Origin: Pseudoips prasinana
Taxonomy: Eukaryota; Arthropoda; Insecta; Lepidoptera; Nolidae
DNA length: 64,000 bases
Direction of reading: 5' to 3'
Assembly (NCBI GenBank): GCA_951640165.1
Contig: OX621243.1
Coordinates: forward strand, 6,634,001 to 6,698,000
In this document: positions 44,253-56,900 of the stretch, piece after piece
Position numbering within the stretch: the first letter of the stretch is position 1
Layout: the number at the start of each line of letters is the position of its first letter
Program-made: the position numbers and the translations under genes
The notes under the pieces: generated by a model
What the model saw: only the letters and a program-made list of their open reading frames with translations
Database searches by the model: none
Told to the model about the DNA's origin: nothing

Positions 44253-46481
44253 ATGTCTACTAAACCAATAAAAATGCCGTCGGCAACCAAAGAGAAGGAC
44301 TCGACGAAACTAAAAATTGCGGTGGAGATGCTTAATGCTCCGGACAAAGTGCCACAATTAATAGAATTCGACCAAAGTCAGCCCCTACAAGCCATCATCC
44401 ATCTGCTGTGCAAGCCTTGGGGTCTACCTGACCACGAGAACTACGCTTTACAGTTCTCCGAGAGCAACAATCAGAATTACATCACAGAAAAAAACCGCAA
44501 TGAAATAAAAAATGGTTCAGTTTTACGTCTGGAATTGTCCCCCGCAAAAACGGCACAGGATATTCTAGACAAAATCAACAATGGAACTGAAATTGAACAA
44601 ATGACAGCTCTTGAAAAACTCTCTGTACTAAGCACAGATCTCACTTTTGCAATCGACTTTATCAATAAAAAAGGGCTAAATCTTATCATAAAAAACATTG
44701 AAAATGGAAAATTCAAAGGAAGCTCGCTCAAATTCGCTCTCGCCACTTTCGTAGAGCTCATGGACCATGGCACTATATCTTGGGATATCCTTGAAAACCA
44801 GTTCATAAATAAAATAGCTAGTTTTGTTAATAACCAGGCAAGTGTACAAGACCCCAAAGTAATTAAATGTTCTTTATCTATTCTCGAGAATATAGTATTG
44901 AATAGTTCTAAAAACTCACATGTTGAGAAGGAAATAACTATTCCCAATCTTATTTCACACTTACAAAATTCCCATAAGGATACTATAATCCAACAAAACA
45001 CTATAGCTTTAATAAATGCAATCTTTTCTAAAGCTGAAATAACCAAAAGGAAAACTTATGCTGGAACATTATCTTCTAAACAAGTTCGAAATGTTATTTA
45101 TGACAATTTAATCAGTGCTTATGATTTCTCCAAAAATGATACAAAAGAAGATCTTGGAACAGAGCTTGCACATCAACTCTATGTGTTACAAACCTTAATG
45201 CTCGGTTTACTTGAACCAAAAATGAGACAAAGAGCAGATGCTCAAGATCAGGATTCACAAGAGAAAATAAAAGAGCTTCGGAAGGTTGCCTTTGAGGGTG
45301 ACAACAACCCAAACATGGAAGTAACTATGAGGCGTCCAGGACTTGGCTCATTTTCTTCTAAAGACTTTAAAAAATTAGGTTTCAAATGTGAGATTGATCC
45401 AATCAAAGACTTCAATGAAGTACCCCCAGGAGTGTTAGCTCTGGACTGCATGCTGTATTTTGCTAGAAACCATTCTGAGGACTACACAAAAATTGTTTTA
45501 GAAAACAGTTGCAGAGCTGATGAGCATGAATGTCCATTTGGAAAGACTAGTGTGGAACTTGTCAAAATACTATGTGACATACTACACATTGGAGAACCTC
45601 CCAGTGAACAGGGACAGACATTCCACCCACTATTTTTCACTCATGACAGACCATTTGAAGAATTATTCTGTATTTGTATAGTATTATTGAACAAAACTTG
45701 GAAAGAGATGAGGGCTACAACAGAGGATTTCATCAAAGTGTCCAGTGTTGTACGGGAGCAAATAAGCAGAGCATTATCAACATCTCCTAAAGGTTTTGAT
45801 AAATTTCGTCAAAAGATTAATCAGCTGACATATTCAGAAATAACTCAAATATGGCAAACAGAGAGGAATAACAGAGAAGAATCACATGCACGGCCCATTG
45901 TTGAACTGAAGGAGAAAATCACACCTGAAATCATTGATCTCATTCAACAGCAACGTTTAGGTGTGTTAGTAGGAGGAACAAGATTCAAAAAGTATTCAAC
46001 CAGAGGTCAGAGGATGAAAGATAAGTTTTGGTTTGTTCGCCTTTCCCCCAACCACAAAGTTTTACATTACGGAGACTGTGATGAAAAAAGTACACCAAGT
46101 TTAGAAGAGCTTGGAAGCAAACTACCAGTGGCAGACATCAAGTGTGTCATAACTGGTAAAGATTGTCCACATTTGAAGGACTTGAGAGGAAGAAAAATTA
46201 CTCCTCAACTAGCATTCTCTCTTATCACAAAATCTGCTGAAATGACATCACTTGATTTTGTAGCACCTGAAGAACAAATATTTGATTATTGGACAGATGG
46301 TGTCAATGCACTATTGAAAGAAAAGATGTCAAGTAAAACCTTTGAGAAAGACTTACAAACATTGTTGTCTATGGACATCAAAGTTCGCTTACTAGATGCA
46401 GAGGGCATAGACATACCTCAGGATCCCCCTCAAATACCTGATGAACCTGAAGATTATGATTTTTATTATGATAATAATTAA
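44253..46481 (+). CDS. ELMO: Engulfment and cell motility protein (ELMO/CED-12)
   Basis: ELMO binds DOCK-family exchange factors and steers Rac activation in phagocytosis, migration and myoblast fusion. The 742-residue intronless frame shows an N-terminal ubiquitin-like/RBD region (about 15-100: IEFDQSQPLQAII, LCKPWGLPDHENYALQF) and an armadillo-type ELMO_ARM part (about 110-290). The ELMO_CED12 domain covers about 300-530 (PFEELFCICIVLLNKTW; MRATTEDFIKV). A PH domain follows (about 550-690: DKFWFVRLSPNHKVLHYGDC), with a C-terminal proline-rich SH3-binding tail (PQDPPQIPDEPEDYDF). Length matches the usual roughly 720-730 residues. ATG 44253 is followed by an alternative ATG seven codons later. 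The lack of introns in such a long gene is unusual but the frame is intact; the gene is probably functional. Confidence 0.93.
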   Translation: MSTKPIKMPSATKEKDSTKLKIAVEMLNAPDKVPQLIEFDQSQPLQAIIHLLCKPWGLPDHENYALQFSESNNQNYITEKNRNEIKNGSVLRLELSPAKTAQDILDKINNGTEIEQMTALEKLSVLSTDLTFAIDFINKKGLNLIIKNIENGKFKGSSLKFALATFVELMDHGTISWDILENQFINKIASFVNNQASVQDPKVIKCSLSILENIVLNSSKNSHVEKEITIPNLISHLQNSHKDTIIQQNTIALINAIFSKAEITKRKTYAGTLSSKQVRNVIYDNLISAYDFSKNDTKEDLGTELAHQLYVLQTLMLGLLEPKMRQRADAQDQDSQEKIKELRKVAFEGDNNPNMEVTMRRPGLGSFSSKDFKKLGFKCEIDPIKDFNEVPPGVLALDCMLYFARNHSEDYTKIVLENSCRADEHECPFGKTSVELVKILCDILHIGEPPSEQGQTFHPLFFTHDRPFEELFCICIVLLNKTWKEMRATTEDFIKVSSVVREQISRALSTSPKGFDKFRQKINQLTYSEITQIWQTERNNREESHARPIVELKEKITPEIIDLIQQQRLGVLVGGTRFKKYSTRGQRMKDKFWFVRLSPNHKVLHYGDCDEKSTPSLEELGSKLPVADIKCVITGKDCPHLKDLRGRKITPQLAFSLITKSAEMTSLDFVAPEEQIFDYWTDGVNALLKEKMSSKTFEKDLQTLLSMDIKVRLLDAEGIDIPQDPPQIPDEPEDYDFYYDNN

Positions 46482-48135
46482 ATTGTTTAATTCAATTATT
46501 ATACATATAGGCTTACTGTATTGTATGATGAGAGTAGAGAAAAGGTGTTATTGATCATAATATCATATGCTTTATTTATAATCTTTAATTATAAACATGT
46601 TATTTTTATAATTATTACTTTCACTTCTACTTGAAATGAGAAGTGTGTATGAATACAACATTTTACAATATCTTCCAAATCCTAGTTTAGTAAAAGCATT
46701 AAAATTGTTACAGTATAGGGTCTATTTAAAGTCTACAAAGTTAATATTGTAGCAAATTAATAAGATACCAAATTAGGGTATCTTATTTATATGGGTGTGT
46801 GCATGCTTCCGCATTGGGCGATTGTTGGAATACTAATGACATTAATGACATCACTAATTTACAATTAGGAACTTTCATTGTTGAGCAATGATAGAACCAT
46901 GTCAGAACAGAATAATTATAGAAAGACAAATAACTTGAAATTATCATAGATTTGCTGTGAAAAGGTCTTATAATGGCTTAAATTAATTTTATCGAATATT
47001 AATATAATCAAAATAAAAAATTATAAGTAAGTGTTAATTCTGTTAATTGTCAGTTTAATTAAGTTGGTATGCCATTTGTATCGCCCTCTCGCTCGCAAAC
47101 ATATTTACGGGACGCTAACACGTCGAGTGCTCTTGTCGCATTCGAGCACTCGTACCTTTTTTGGGGGGTGCAAATTGCATCCTGGCTCAATTGGCTCCCA
47201 GCAACTGACAAATAGGGGAATTAACATTACATATTAATTTTCTATTTTGATTGTTATGGATTTCTGAAAAGTTATACCCCAATTCCAACTTATCAATATA
47301 ATGGAATAGGTCCGTTTTCATCAACTTATACTTACATTAAACATTTTAGTATGGCCCAGAAATGCCTAATTTAAAATAAACTATATAAGTTTAAATGCTT
47401 CAATGCATTTTTAAATCAATGAAATGGGAAAATTTTATTTGCTTTTTTAACCCTTTAACCTAAGGCACTGGGTATGTCTGAATTATTGGATTTGAACTTA
47501 ATATAAAGGTAACAGAGTTCAATATCCTGTGTTAATTATAGGTATTCTCACTTCCCGGGAATGGGTTTAAGATCCACAATAGGTATAGGAATCAAAGTAG
47601 GTTATGCTACTTTGAATTTAGCGTTTGTTATTATAATATGAATCCCAGTCTTGCAACCCACACTAACTTGCGACATATTTTGGGTATAATAATTCTATGA
47701 CGTGTGTGTGGAAGGTTCTGTTTTAATTTAAAATGCAAAAGGTGGCTTAATTTAAAGAGCCATGCAGATGGATATTTTTAATTATGATATATTTTTGACT
47801 ACAAATTACTCCATTCTATTTTAAGCTTTATAATAATAAGGACAAAAGTTCATAATTCCAATGAATGTTTTCCATTAGATACATTTTAAGAAAGCACAAA
47901 GTATTTTAATTAGGTTCTTATAGATAATAAATAGTTTTTAATTTTCTATATGAAATTATATCACTGGTTTTCCATAATAATGCTGTATCGACTGAATTCT
48001 ATTACACTTCCATTTTAATCTAATGTATTGTGGCCATATACCAATATTATATTTTATATACCAAAGATTGTATCTAAAGAACAAAATATATTTAAAAATG
48101 TGTATGTATAAATAAAAGTTTTAAAGTACTATTCT
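46482..48135 (+). other. Probable ELMO 3' UTR
   Basis: AT-rich sequence with no gene. An AATAAA lies at 48111-48116 followed by a T-rich stretch. A piece at 47.03-47.29 kb ('gtgttaattctgttaattgt', 'ttgattgttatggatttc') is related to the arms of the inverted-repeat element at 51.5-52.3 kb. Confidence 0.5.
48111..48116 (+). terminator. Candidate polyadenylation signal for ELMO
   Basis: Canonical AATAAA about 1.6 kb after the stop codon. Other weaker AT-rich candidates exist earlier in the region. Confidence 0.4.
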
Positions 48136-48305
48136 TCTTATTTGTGCTTGAGTGAAAACTACCTTGCAAATACTAATCCGATGGTGATAGATAACTAGGA
48201 AAAGTCCACTTCTGACGTTACATTCTATTGATCTATCAATACAATTTAAAAGTTATGTTCTTGTCGATGGAACATAACTTTAAAAAATTGGCGAACTTTT
48301 AAACG

Positions 48306-48505
48306 TATTGCGCTGCGGCTAAGACAGTCGCCTCACCTCTTCGTGTCGCAGGTTCGAGTCCCGGACCGGACAACTATTTGTTACACGACCATAAACAACC
48401 ATAAATAGTTGTTCTGAGTCTAGATGTAATTTGTGTCAGTCTATTATATGTTTGTAAAGTACCCCGTGACACAAGGATTTAGATTCCCTAGTGCGGGACG
48501 TTGTC
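48306..48505 (+). mobile_element. SINE family A, tRNA-headed
   Basis: 'ctgcggctaagacagtcgcc', 'caggttcgagtcccgg', 'atagttgttctgagtctaga' and 'gtttgtaaagtaccccgtga' in order, with an A-run downstream near 48528. Confidence 0.8.
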
Positions 48506-48688
48506 TTATTATTGTTATATTATATTAAAAAAAAAACTTCCTTAATTCCACCTTATCTTTAGGTCAAGCACCTTGAATTTCTGATACGACCTTACTCCCA
48601 TTTTCTCTATGATTTGACCCATGTAAGTTATCCTTGTCTGCTCCGATTTCTGATTGCCTGTTTCTTCATGCTATTTTATATAAGACAC

Positions 48689-49000
48689 TAGCTGTGCCCC
48701 GCGGTTATACCCGCGTTAAATTTTATAAATTATCACAGCTCCCCTGTAGGTGATAATATTTAGCCTATATGTTGACCCGGCCTCTTAGTAATATTCATGC
48801 AAAATTATATGTAAATCCATACAGTACTTTTTGAGTTTAGCCCGGACATACATAGGTACAGACACAAAGACAAAATTTCTAAAAACGATATTTTTGGCTT
48901 CGATGTCTATTGTAGATCAAAGTATCCTTTTAAAAAAATATTCAATGCACAGTTTTGACTTTCCTACGATTTTATTAAGTATAGGTATGTATAGAAAAGT
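48689..49000 (-). mobile_element. Helitron-like element, minus orientation
   Basis: It begins with CTAGCTGTGCCCCGCGG, the reverse of the 'ccgcggggcacagctag' 3' end. Its body ('gtaaatccatacagtacttt', 'cgatatttttggcttcgatg') matches in reverse the plus-oriented element at 53.57-53.84 kb. Confidence 0.65.
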
Positions 49001-49679
49001 GATATAACAAGTAAACGTTAAATATCAAATAGAGAGTTAATACCTTTTTTTATTCCATAACAGACTTTTTTAACCCAAGTGGCTTTCACTGCTTTACTGG
49101 GCAATAGAATCGTACAACGTACGAATGTACAAAAAACCTGTATACACTGACCAAAAATAATCGTCGCAACACCACACTGTTCAATGCGAAATAGAAATGA
49201 AAATATCTGGCTTGCTTTCTATAAGAGAGAGAGAAACATGCGCACGCCGCACAGCTGCAAAAAGTGTCGTGACAACTTTTCGTAAGATTTTTTTCCGTCT
49301 AGCCCCTTTTCACAACGTGCGATAAGGAACTTCGTTGCAATTATAAACGGCATAAATAGACAGGGGGTAGGGAGGGAGAATCTAAGTCGTATGTTGCAAA
49401 GTGTATTAATTTTGGCGCAGCTAGAGAAAGCGGTAGATTATATAGGGTAGAGTCCTCGACGTCGCGGGTCACGTTGGCCACGTAGCCCCTGATTTCTGAT
49501 CTCTTGCCTGTAGTGATCACACCCTCTTTGTAGAATGCAGTCTTCCTTCTCGGTCCCTCGAGCATAGACCCGTACCGCATAAGGACGACTTCAGGTATTT
49601 GTCGCTTAAGTTAAACTACTAGGCGCTCATAGCTAGATGCTCTCATTATTAAGATTAATTATTAAGCAACTAGGCTCGC

Positions 49680-49870
49680 GATAGATGGGTGACCGCCGTA
49701 GTGGTTTAATTTCTCTAAGCGCCTCCGTGCTTCGGAGGGTACGTTAAGCTGTCGGTCCCGGTTGTAGGACTCGTTAGGTAACAGTCGTTAAGCCATGGCA
49801 GAGGCCTACCGGGCGGCTTGAACAACTCTACTAGGGTGCACATACGATTAGTAAGTAGTTGAACTACTTG
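49680..49870 (-). repeat. Dispersed repeat, inverted relative to 26.5-26.75 kb
   Basis: 'aacagtcgttaagccatggc' and 'gggcggcttgaacaactcta' match the reverse of the 26.5-kb copy. The rest of 49.0-51.2 kb contains SINE copies and no supported gene. Confidence 0.45.
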
Positions 49871-50024
49871 TTCAGAGCCTTCTGCGTTCTTTTTTTTATA
49901 TGACGATTACAGTTAGCTTAGGAGGCTATCACTGCTTCACCGGACAAGCTTCTGTCTTCCAATTTTAAATATACTAGTACCTACAAAATTAAGAAATAGT
50001 ATCTAAATAACTTGACATTTATTA

Positions 50025-50275
50025 ATAATAATGATATCTATGGACAATGTCACACAGTTCATCCTAGCCCCAAACTAAGCAAAGCTTGTACAATGGGTAC
50101 CAGGCGACGATATACATACTTATATAGATAGATAAATACTTATATACATAGAAAACATCCATGACTCAGAAACAAATATTCATGCTCATCACACAAATAT
50201 TTGCACTTACCGGAATTCGAACCCAGGACCAGCAGCTTCGTAGGCAGGAGCACTACCAACTAGGCTACGGTGACC
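50025..50275 (-). mobile_element. SINE family B
   Basis: Reverse of the family B head ('ccaactaggctacggtga') and body ('caaagcttgtacaatgggta', 'caggcgacgatatac'). Confidence 0.8.
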
Positions 50276-50724
50276 GTATTTAAGGATTAATCAATATTTT
50301 TATGTGATAGAACAGACGCACGTACGGACTAGTTCTAACATCTAGCTACTTTATAGTGTGTTTAAGTGTTATGTTAATACCAAACTTCTGAATGAATTCC
50401 ATTACAAGTAGTTGCTTTTCAAAAGTGTCCTTCAGACATCTTGACAGAATAATATTCCAAAATATCCAGAACATGTTTCCATACTTATATTATTTGTAAT
50501 TTATATTTTAAATGTAGTAGAATATTAAGAACAGATTTTCCTTTTTATTTTGGCCCACAAAAAATAATTTAATTGAAATTTTAGCATTTTTGGAAAGAGT
50601 ATACCAATTATTTCACGTGATTGTAAAGTCAAGTGTGAGAGCGAGATAGAAAAAAGCTGAAGTCTGTCTCTTAAAGGTATGGATAGTCTACGCTTGAACG
50701 CAAACTGCTTTATTTACAACAACT

Positions 50725-50900
50725 ATTCGCGAAGTCGAGATAGCCTAGTCATTATACCGTTGGACTGGGCACTGTTGAATTCAAACCCGGGTGTACCACT
50801 CATATTATTATTACTTAGGTACATACATGCTTCATGTGGGTCATCATCGTCATATCAGCCGAAAGACGTCCACTTCTGGACAAAGACCTCCACAATTGAC
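50725..50900 (+). mobile_element. tRNA-like SINE head joined to common repeat tail
   Basis: 'gagatagcctagtcattata' and 'ttcaaacccgggtg' look like A and B boxes. The tail 'gacgtccacttctggacaaa' is the common lepidopteran repeat end. Confidence 0.5.
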
Positions 50901-51316
50901 AACACTCCATATTTTTAACTGGCATGTATTATTGCGTTATTTCAAAGTAAATCCAAAACTAGGGCACTCATATTTTTCCTTTTTGCGAAATTATGAACTT
51001 TTCATTCATAATTTCAACTTTGAAATTCGATGTATTCTAAAATGACGTAAGCGGCAAATGACGTCATACATACGGTGGAATAGCCATCGACCTAGGCTTA
51101 AATGTAATCCGTCAAAAACCCTATCACTGTCTTGTCAAACTCGTTGACGCCTAAACTTGTTTATAGTGCTACAAACTTATCTGGCCCGGTGGCCAAAAGT
51201 AGAACTAACGACGCCAGTTTGAAATGTCAATCGGCCTGTTATTCCATGACATTCCTGCCATTGATTGTTTGTTTGCGTATTTATATTTCTTTTTGTGGTT
51301 TTTAATTGTGAAAAAA

Positions 51317-52441
51317 ATGCCGAAAGCTTTAAAAAGTGATGCGAGGAACGTTATATTACAAGTATTTAATTATATGAAGGAAGAAAAACGCCTTCAGGCA
51401 CCAATTATACCCTTCAATAAGTTGTATGAACGCGTAGCTGCTGCTACAGGTTAGTGTTGTCTTCTTTTTTCTTCTTTCTTCGTTGGTTCTGAAAAAATAC
51501 GAAACTCCCCCTCGCACTTTAAATTAAAATACATATCAAAATACAAAATCAATATTTAGTGTTAATTCCGGTAATTGGCAGTTTAATCATGCTGGGATGC
51601 AATTTGCACCGCCCTCCCGCCCGCAAAAATGTGCACATGCAAGAAGGACAATATAAAAAGCAAATTACATGCGCCAGTACGATACCCAACACGTGTTTCG
51701 GTCCTCCACGGACCATTCTCAAGGGCTGCTAACTCGTCGAGTGCTCGAAGGAGACTAAAAGCCAACGAGGCGAGCGCTCTTTTATATACTACCAACCGCA
51801 TGGACAATTATTTCTAACTACCCCCAAATATTCGTAGTAAAGGAGATGAAACTAAATTTGTTTGGTCATTCAACAATGCAAAACTATTACTGCTATGTTT
51901 TAATATTTCTAATTGTTCCAACACACATAACCGGAAACTTTTATCACAACTATGTAAAATATTATACGTATTATTGTCGCCCAAGGAATGGCCAGTTTCA
52001 ATTCTGGCCATTCCTTGCTCGCCTCGTTGGCTTTTAGTCTCCTTCGAGCACTCGACGAGTTAGCAGCCCTTGAGAATGGTCCGTGGAGGACCGAAACACG
52101 TGTTGGGTATCGTACTGGCGCATGTAATTTGCTTTTTATATTGTCCTTCTTGCATGTGTACATTTTTGCGGGCGGGAGGGCGGTGCAAATTGCATCCCAG
52201 CATGACTAAACTGACAATTACCGGAATTAACACTAAATATTGATTTTGTATTTTGATTGTTATGGATTTCCGCAAAGTAACGCCTGATTCCATTACTTAA
52301 AATACATATTTTAAAATATTCATTATTTAATTATTTTTTGCTATTTCCTTTTTAGGTGTCCGGGTGCGATTTGTAAGAAAACTTGTGAAAGAAAAAGAGC
52401 AAGCAAATGCCAAAATTTATAGCAGATCAGAATATTGGTAG
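51317..52441 (+). pseudogene. N-terminal fragment of a DDE-transposase-derived protein (2 exons)
   Basis: Exons 51317-51449 and 52356-52441 join in phase 1 and give about 72 residues before a stop. The motif KALKSDARNVILQVFNYMKEE, followed by ERVAAATGVRVRFVRKLVKE, looks like the helix-turn-helix N-terminus of a Tc1/IS630-like transposase family common in insects. A detached C-terminal tail follows at 52452-52659; the catalytic core is missing between them. The intron is mostly an inverted-repeat element. The family assignment is from memory of the pattern and is moderate. Confidence 0.5.
51535..52257. mobile_element. Long-inverted-repeat (fold-back) element
   Basis: Arms at 51535-51775 and 52017-52257 (241 bp each) are reverse complements with only a few mismatches, around a 241-bp centre that itself ends in a 13-bp palindrome (aaggaatggccag/ctggccattcctt, 51983-52016). 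Possible target duplication 'ttaaaatacatat' near both edges. The right edge extends further to about 52290, so the left arm is shorter. No coding capacity. Confidence 0.85.
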
Positions 52442-52451
52442 ATCGAATTCT

Positions 52452-52659
52452 GAAATTCTATCATTGATTGCAGAAGCTTTTGATAAAATAATAGTCACTG
52501 AATGGCAAAAGCATTGCAATCATGTAAAAAAATATTGAAAATGTGTATCGAAAAAGGGATGGATACTTAGACGAGCCTTTCATCATTCATTTAGGTAGTG
52601 ATAGTGAAAGTGAAAGCAGTGATTCCGATAATGACTTCAGAATTAAACCATTCCGGTGA
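52452..52659 (+). pseudogene. C-terminal tail of the transposase-derived protein
   Basis: With one frame change in an A-run near 52530 the sequence reads EWQKHCNHV, then ENVYRKRDGYLDEPFIIHLG and a serine/acidic end, stopping at 52657-52659. It matches my memory of the tail of the same insect transposase-derived family. Confidence 0.45.
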
Positions 52660-53569
52660 CATAATAATACCTGGAGTATGTCCGTTAGAGAACACTCAGC
52701 ATACATTTTATGTAAATGGTCATAATTATTGTATAAAAATATAAAGATTTGTAATGACAGTATTTGTTTGCTTTTTAGTGAAGTAACATTTATGATTTAC
52801 GTTACAATGTGCATATTATTTTTACCCACATTATTGCAAAAAATAGTTACTAGCAACACTAAATGCGATAACAGCGACGCTGCCAGCGGGTCAGATAAGT
52901 TTGCGGAACTGTACGTTTGTTTAATGTTTTCAATTTCAAATTAAATTAAAATCGTCAATATTAAATTCGTTTCCAGTATTATTATCCTTATTAAGTTTCA
53001 TTAAGTCACCATGAAAGTTTCGAAATTTAAAACCGTTTGACATGTCTTGTTTGACATTAATGTTTTCGTTTAAAACATTGGAATGCTTAGGCAAAGGAAA
53101 CTACCTCGTCCACCGTATAAGTGACGTCATCACACATGTTTTAGTTTTTATCCTCATAAATAAAGAAATAAAAAAAAAAAATTGAACTCAGGATACAAAA
53201 ATAAAGAAATGATATTTTTGTTTTAAGGTGGTGTCAGTTTTGAAATGTTGTCAATTGCCGGTCATGCGATAATCGCATCCAGCAGTTTCCTTTCATGTGG
53301 GTATCACAGATTAATGATCTCGTATTATCATCGTGTAAAATATTCTTGATAGAATATGAAGTCTCCAACCTGCAGACGAGATAGTCAGCATACATTTTTC
53401 TTAATTAAGACCAACATGTAGGTACCCTATTTATGTGAAAAAAGAAAGAAAAAAATATTCTGATTATTAGGCCAGTTTGGACTATAACCTATACCCTCTC
53501 ATTGCCCCTGTCCACGCAGTCTAGCAGTGGAACAGTAACTGGCTAAATTATCTATACATATTATAATAA

Positions 53570-53840
53570 AATCGTAGGAGAGTCAAAACTGTATATTGAA
53601 TATTTTTTTAAAAGGATTTTTTACTTACATGCAATATCGATATCGAAGCCAAAAAAATATTTTTTAGAATTTTTGTCTGTATGTATGTCCGGACTAAACT
53701 CAAAAAGTACTGCATGGATTTACTACTGCATGAATATTACTAAGAGTTCGGGTCAACATAATAGGCTACATATTATCACGCTATCACCTACGGGGGAGGA
53801 GCTGTGATAATTTATAAAACTGTGGGGGACAGCTAGTAAC
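53570..53840 (+). mobile_element. Helitron-like element, plus orientation
   Basis: The 3' end 'gggggacagctag' followed by T, and a body shared with 48.69-49.00 kb in reverse. It lies just downstream of TMEM87. Confidence 0.65.
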
Positions 53841-53953
53841 ATAATAATATGCATTCGCATTCTGTAAAGTTGACGCTCCACTAATCATAAAAAAATAAAA
53901 CTTCCATTCACAGTTACAATAATACTTTATACAAGAAACTTTTACTTAAGTAA

Positions 53954-56900
53954 TTACTGCATCTTCGACACTTCAAACTTTGTGTTGATGATCTCCTCGT
54001 CGGAGTCGAGTAATGGGAGTGTGCTCGTCGGGATGTTCTCTTCGACCCAGCGGAGGTCGGAGTCAAGCGAGTTGGTGCTGGGGTCGGGAGGGTCCCGGAG
54101 GTCGTCGCTATTGCTGTTAGTGCCCCGCATCTTGACCCCGTAAGCGTCATTAACAAATTGTTCTTCCTCTTCTGCAAAAAGATAAAAGCGTTAGTATATT
54201 TGTGGTGGCGAACGATTAAGGGGATTGAATAGGCTGAATGTGTTTAAAACATATTTTTCTTTCTCGCTCTATTATGAAGTAGATTTATTGGAAAAGAATT
54301 CCTTGTATTGTCCACAGTATTGTACAGCAGAGTTAGAAAGGCGTACCTCAGATTGTTGTTGGTAAGGCGCCACAGCACCATAATGACACAGAAGACGTTT
54401 ACGAACAATTTTTTTTTAAAGACAAGGCTCGCACTAAGTAGTCTAATCCCTGCGTCGCGGGGTACTTTACAAACATATAATAGACGGATCCAAATTACAT
54501 CCAGACTAAGAACAACTATTTATGGGTCACACAAATAGATGTCCGGCGCGGGACTCGAAGCGTCGAGGCGACTGTCGTAGCCGTTGCGCCACACGTGCAG
54601 TCAAAATTATAATTTCTAGCGTAGTTACCATCGTCGTCCTCCGCGTTGTCCAGCAGCGGTGTGAAGGCGTACCGCTGGTTGTTGTTGGTGGGCCGCCACA
54701 GCACCATGATGACACAGAAAACGCTGGCAAACAAAATGTGCCAATACGCCTCGTCCATCCATACTTCTTTCCATTCCTGTTAATAGAAAAGTATAAACTT
54801 TATATAGCAGTCAACCGACTATATGTCCATAGATATTGCACGAAGGACCATCCGTCCTTCGTGCAATATCTATGGACATCAAATACCATGTAATAAATAA
54901 TCATTTCTATTAATAATATTATCTCTCAACACTTTAGTTTATAAAATAAATAAATAAAATAAAATAAAAATCTTTTATTTCAGACAAATTAGTCCATATG
55001 GAGATCACAATTGAATAATAATACTAATAATAATAATAATTTCACAATAAATAACAATAATAATAGTAATAATTGACAAGCTAGTGTTAGTAAATTATTT
55101 GGACTTATAAACTATGTTAGTATTGACATGAAGATTAGCAAATCTATAACTGTGTTTAATTTGGAATATGTAAATAAGCTTCTAAACTTTATGTCCAAGA
55201 CGGGGGGAGCCTGGAGATTTGTTATACAAGTTTCAAGCCTAGTACAGACTTTAGCTCTCTCAAAGGCGTTTTTTATAATTATTTGTAAACAATGTTTTTA
55301 ACATAACAACACAATGTATGCGCCTATGAGAGAAATTTAACTACTATTATTTTATTATTATTACTATCGGCCCGGTACGTGCTTCGCTACGCTTATGGGA
55401 GTATAGAAAGATGTTGATTTTACACTTTTTCAAGATTATTTTTTTAATTTTCCTTCATAAAACCTTCCCTGGACTTCCACAAATAATTCAAGACCAAAAT
55501 TAGCCAAAACGGTAAAGGCGTTGTTTAGGCGTTTAACATTACAACGAAAAGTAGCATTGATTTTTATATATAATATATAGATTGCTGTAAGAGGATATAG
55601 AAGGGATTTTTTCCCCTATCTATTTTAGCGTGCCGGCTATATTAGTTCGTCCTCCGCGTCATCGAGTGCGGACGTGTCCTATGTGTGTTCTAAAAGCATT
55701 CTGTACTGTGTACCACCAACCGGCCAGCTATAATTAATGTCCTCCTAGCCGAATTTCGACCGCGGCGGCCATTCTCAACAGAGATTAGCCATCTGCGCAG
55801 GACATATTATAGTCCTCAAGTGTGAGCGCAAACACAGGAGCACTTTCTATTCCATCACTCTCATGATCCGACGGGACGCCTAGCGACACGACCGGAAAGA
55901 GGGCAGGTACAGGACCGACAGCTTTACGTGCACTCCGAGGCACGGGGGTATAATACCGCCAACTCCCAGACTTCGGGCTGATGCTGAGAAATTTATCTTT
56001 TTATAGAAAAGTCTCAAAATCACTTTTGGCCCGACCCGGGATTTGAACCCAGGACCTCGTTATCTACGGGTGAACACGCTACCGCTAGACCAACGAGGCA
56101 GTATAGCCGGCCAGCTATAAATAGTGTTTAGTGTGCAAGACAGCAACAGATCTTCGCTTATCAGAACAGGCAGGAGGAAGAATGGACGAAGGCCAGGTTA
56201 CTGTCTATTTTCCATAGTCCCTTTGCTTCCATTCTTCTCTTTCAACAAGAGTGGGCGCGCATACGCACAGTCATTAAACTACTAAATTATATACTTACTG
56301 TGATACATGGCAGGACTCTATACGACTTGATCGAATAGAGCATGAATACGACGGAAGATATCACGGCGAATATCAGCGTGTTCGTAAAATGTCTGTACAG
56401 TGATAGTTTTATCGTATTTCTGAAACAAAATATTTTATTTTATTTACAAAAAGTATACGTCCTACCGAATGGTTACCGTACATTAAGATTACGTTATAGT
56501 AGTAAGTAAGTAAGCGACACGGCTACATCTAATTTGGTTTTTGTTACACCGGGGAAATTGTTTTGTCTAGATTTAATTATTGAAATAAGAAGTAAAAAAA
56601 AATGAAAAAATAAACTGCAGAGCGACACATAGGGGTTACTTATAAAACACCAACAACCTCTCAGTACTAGATAGTTAACACCATAAGCAACAACTTTTAT
56701 TCTACAACTTTTGATCATTTGTTAGATTTTATTTTCATACAAAAATTGTTGTTTTAATTTAATTTCGCGCTTGAATATTTATAACTCTACGAGCATCGCA
56801 AATGTGCGCACACGCGCGGGAGCTTAGCATCGTCCTTTCGTTTATGAATGAAACATAGACCTACAAATATCACGACAGTACAACAAAAAAAATTATAATG

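Noticed and set aside
44477..45046. 189-codon frame antisense to ELMO
   Set aside because: A shadow of the conserved ELMO coding strand; no recognisable domain.
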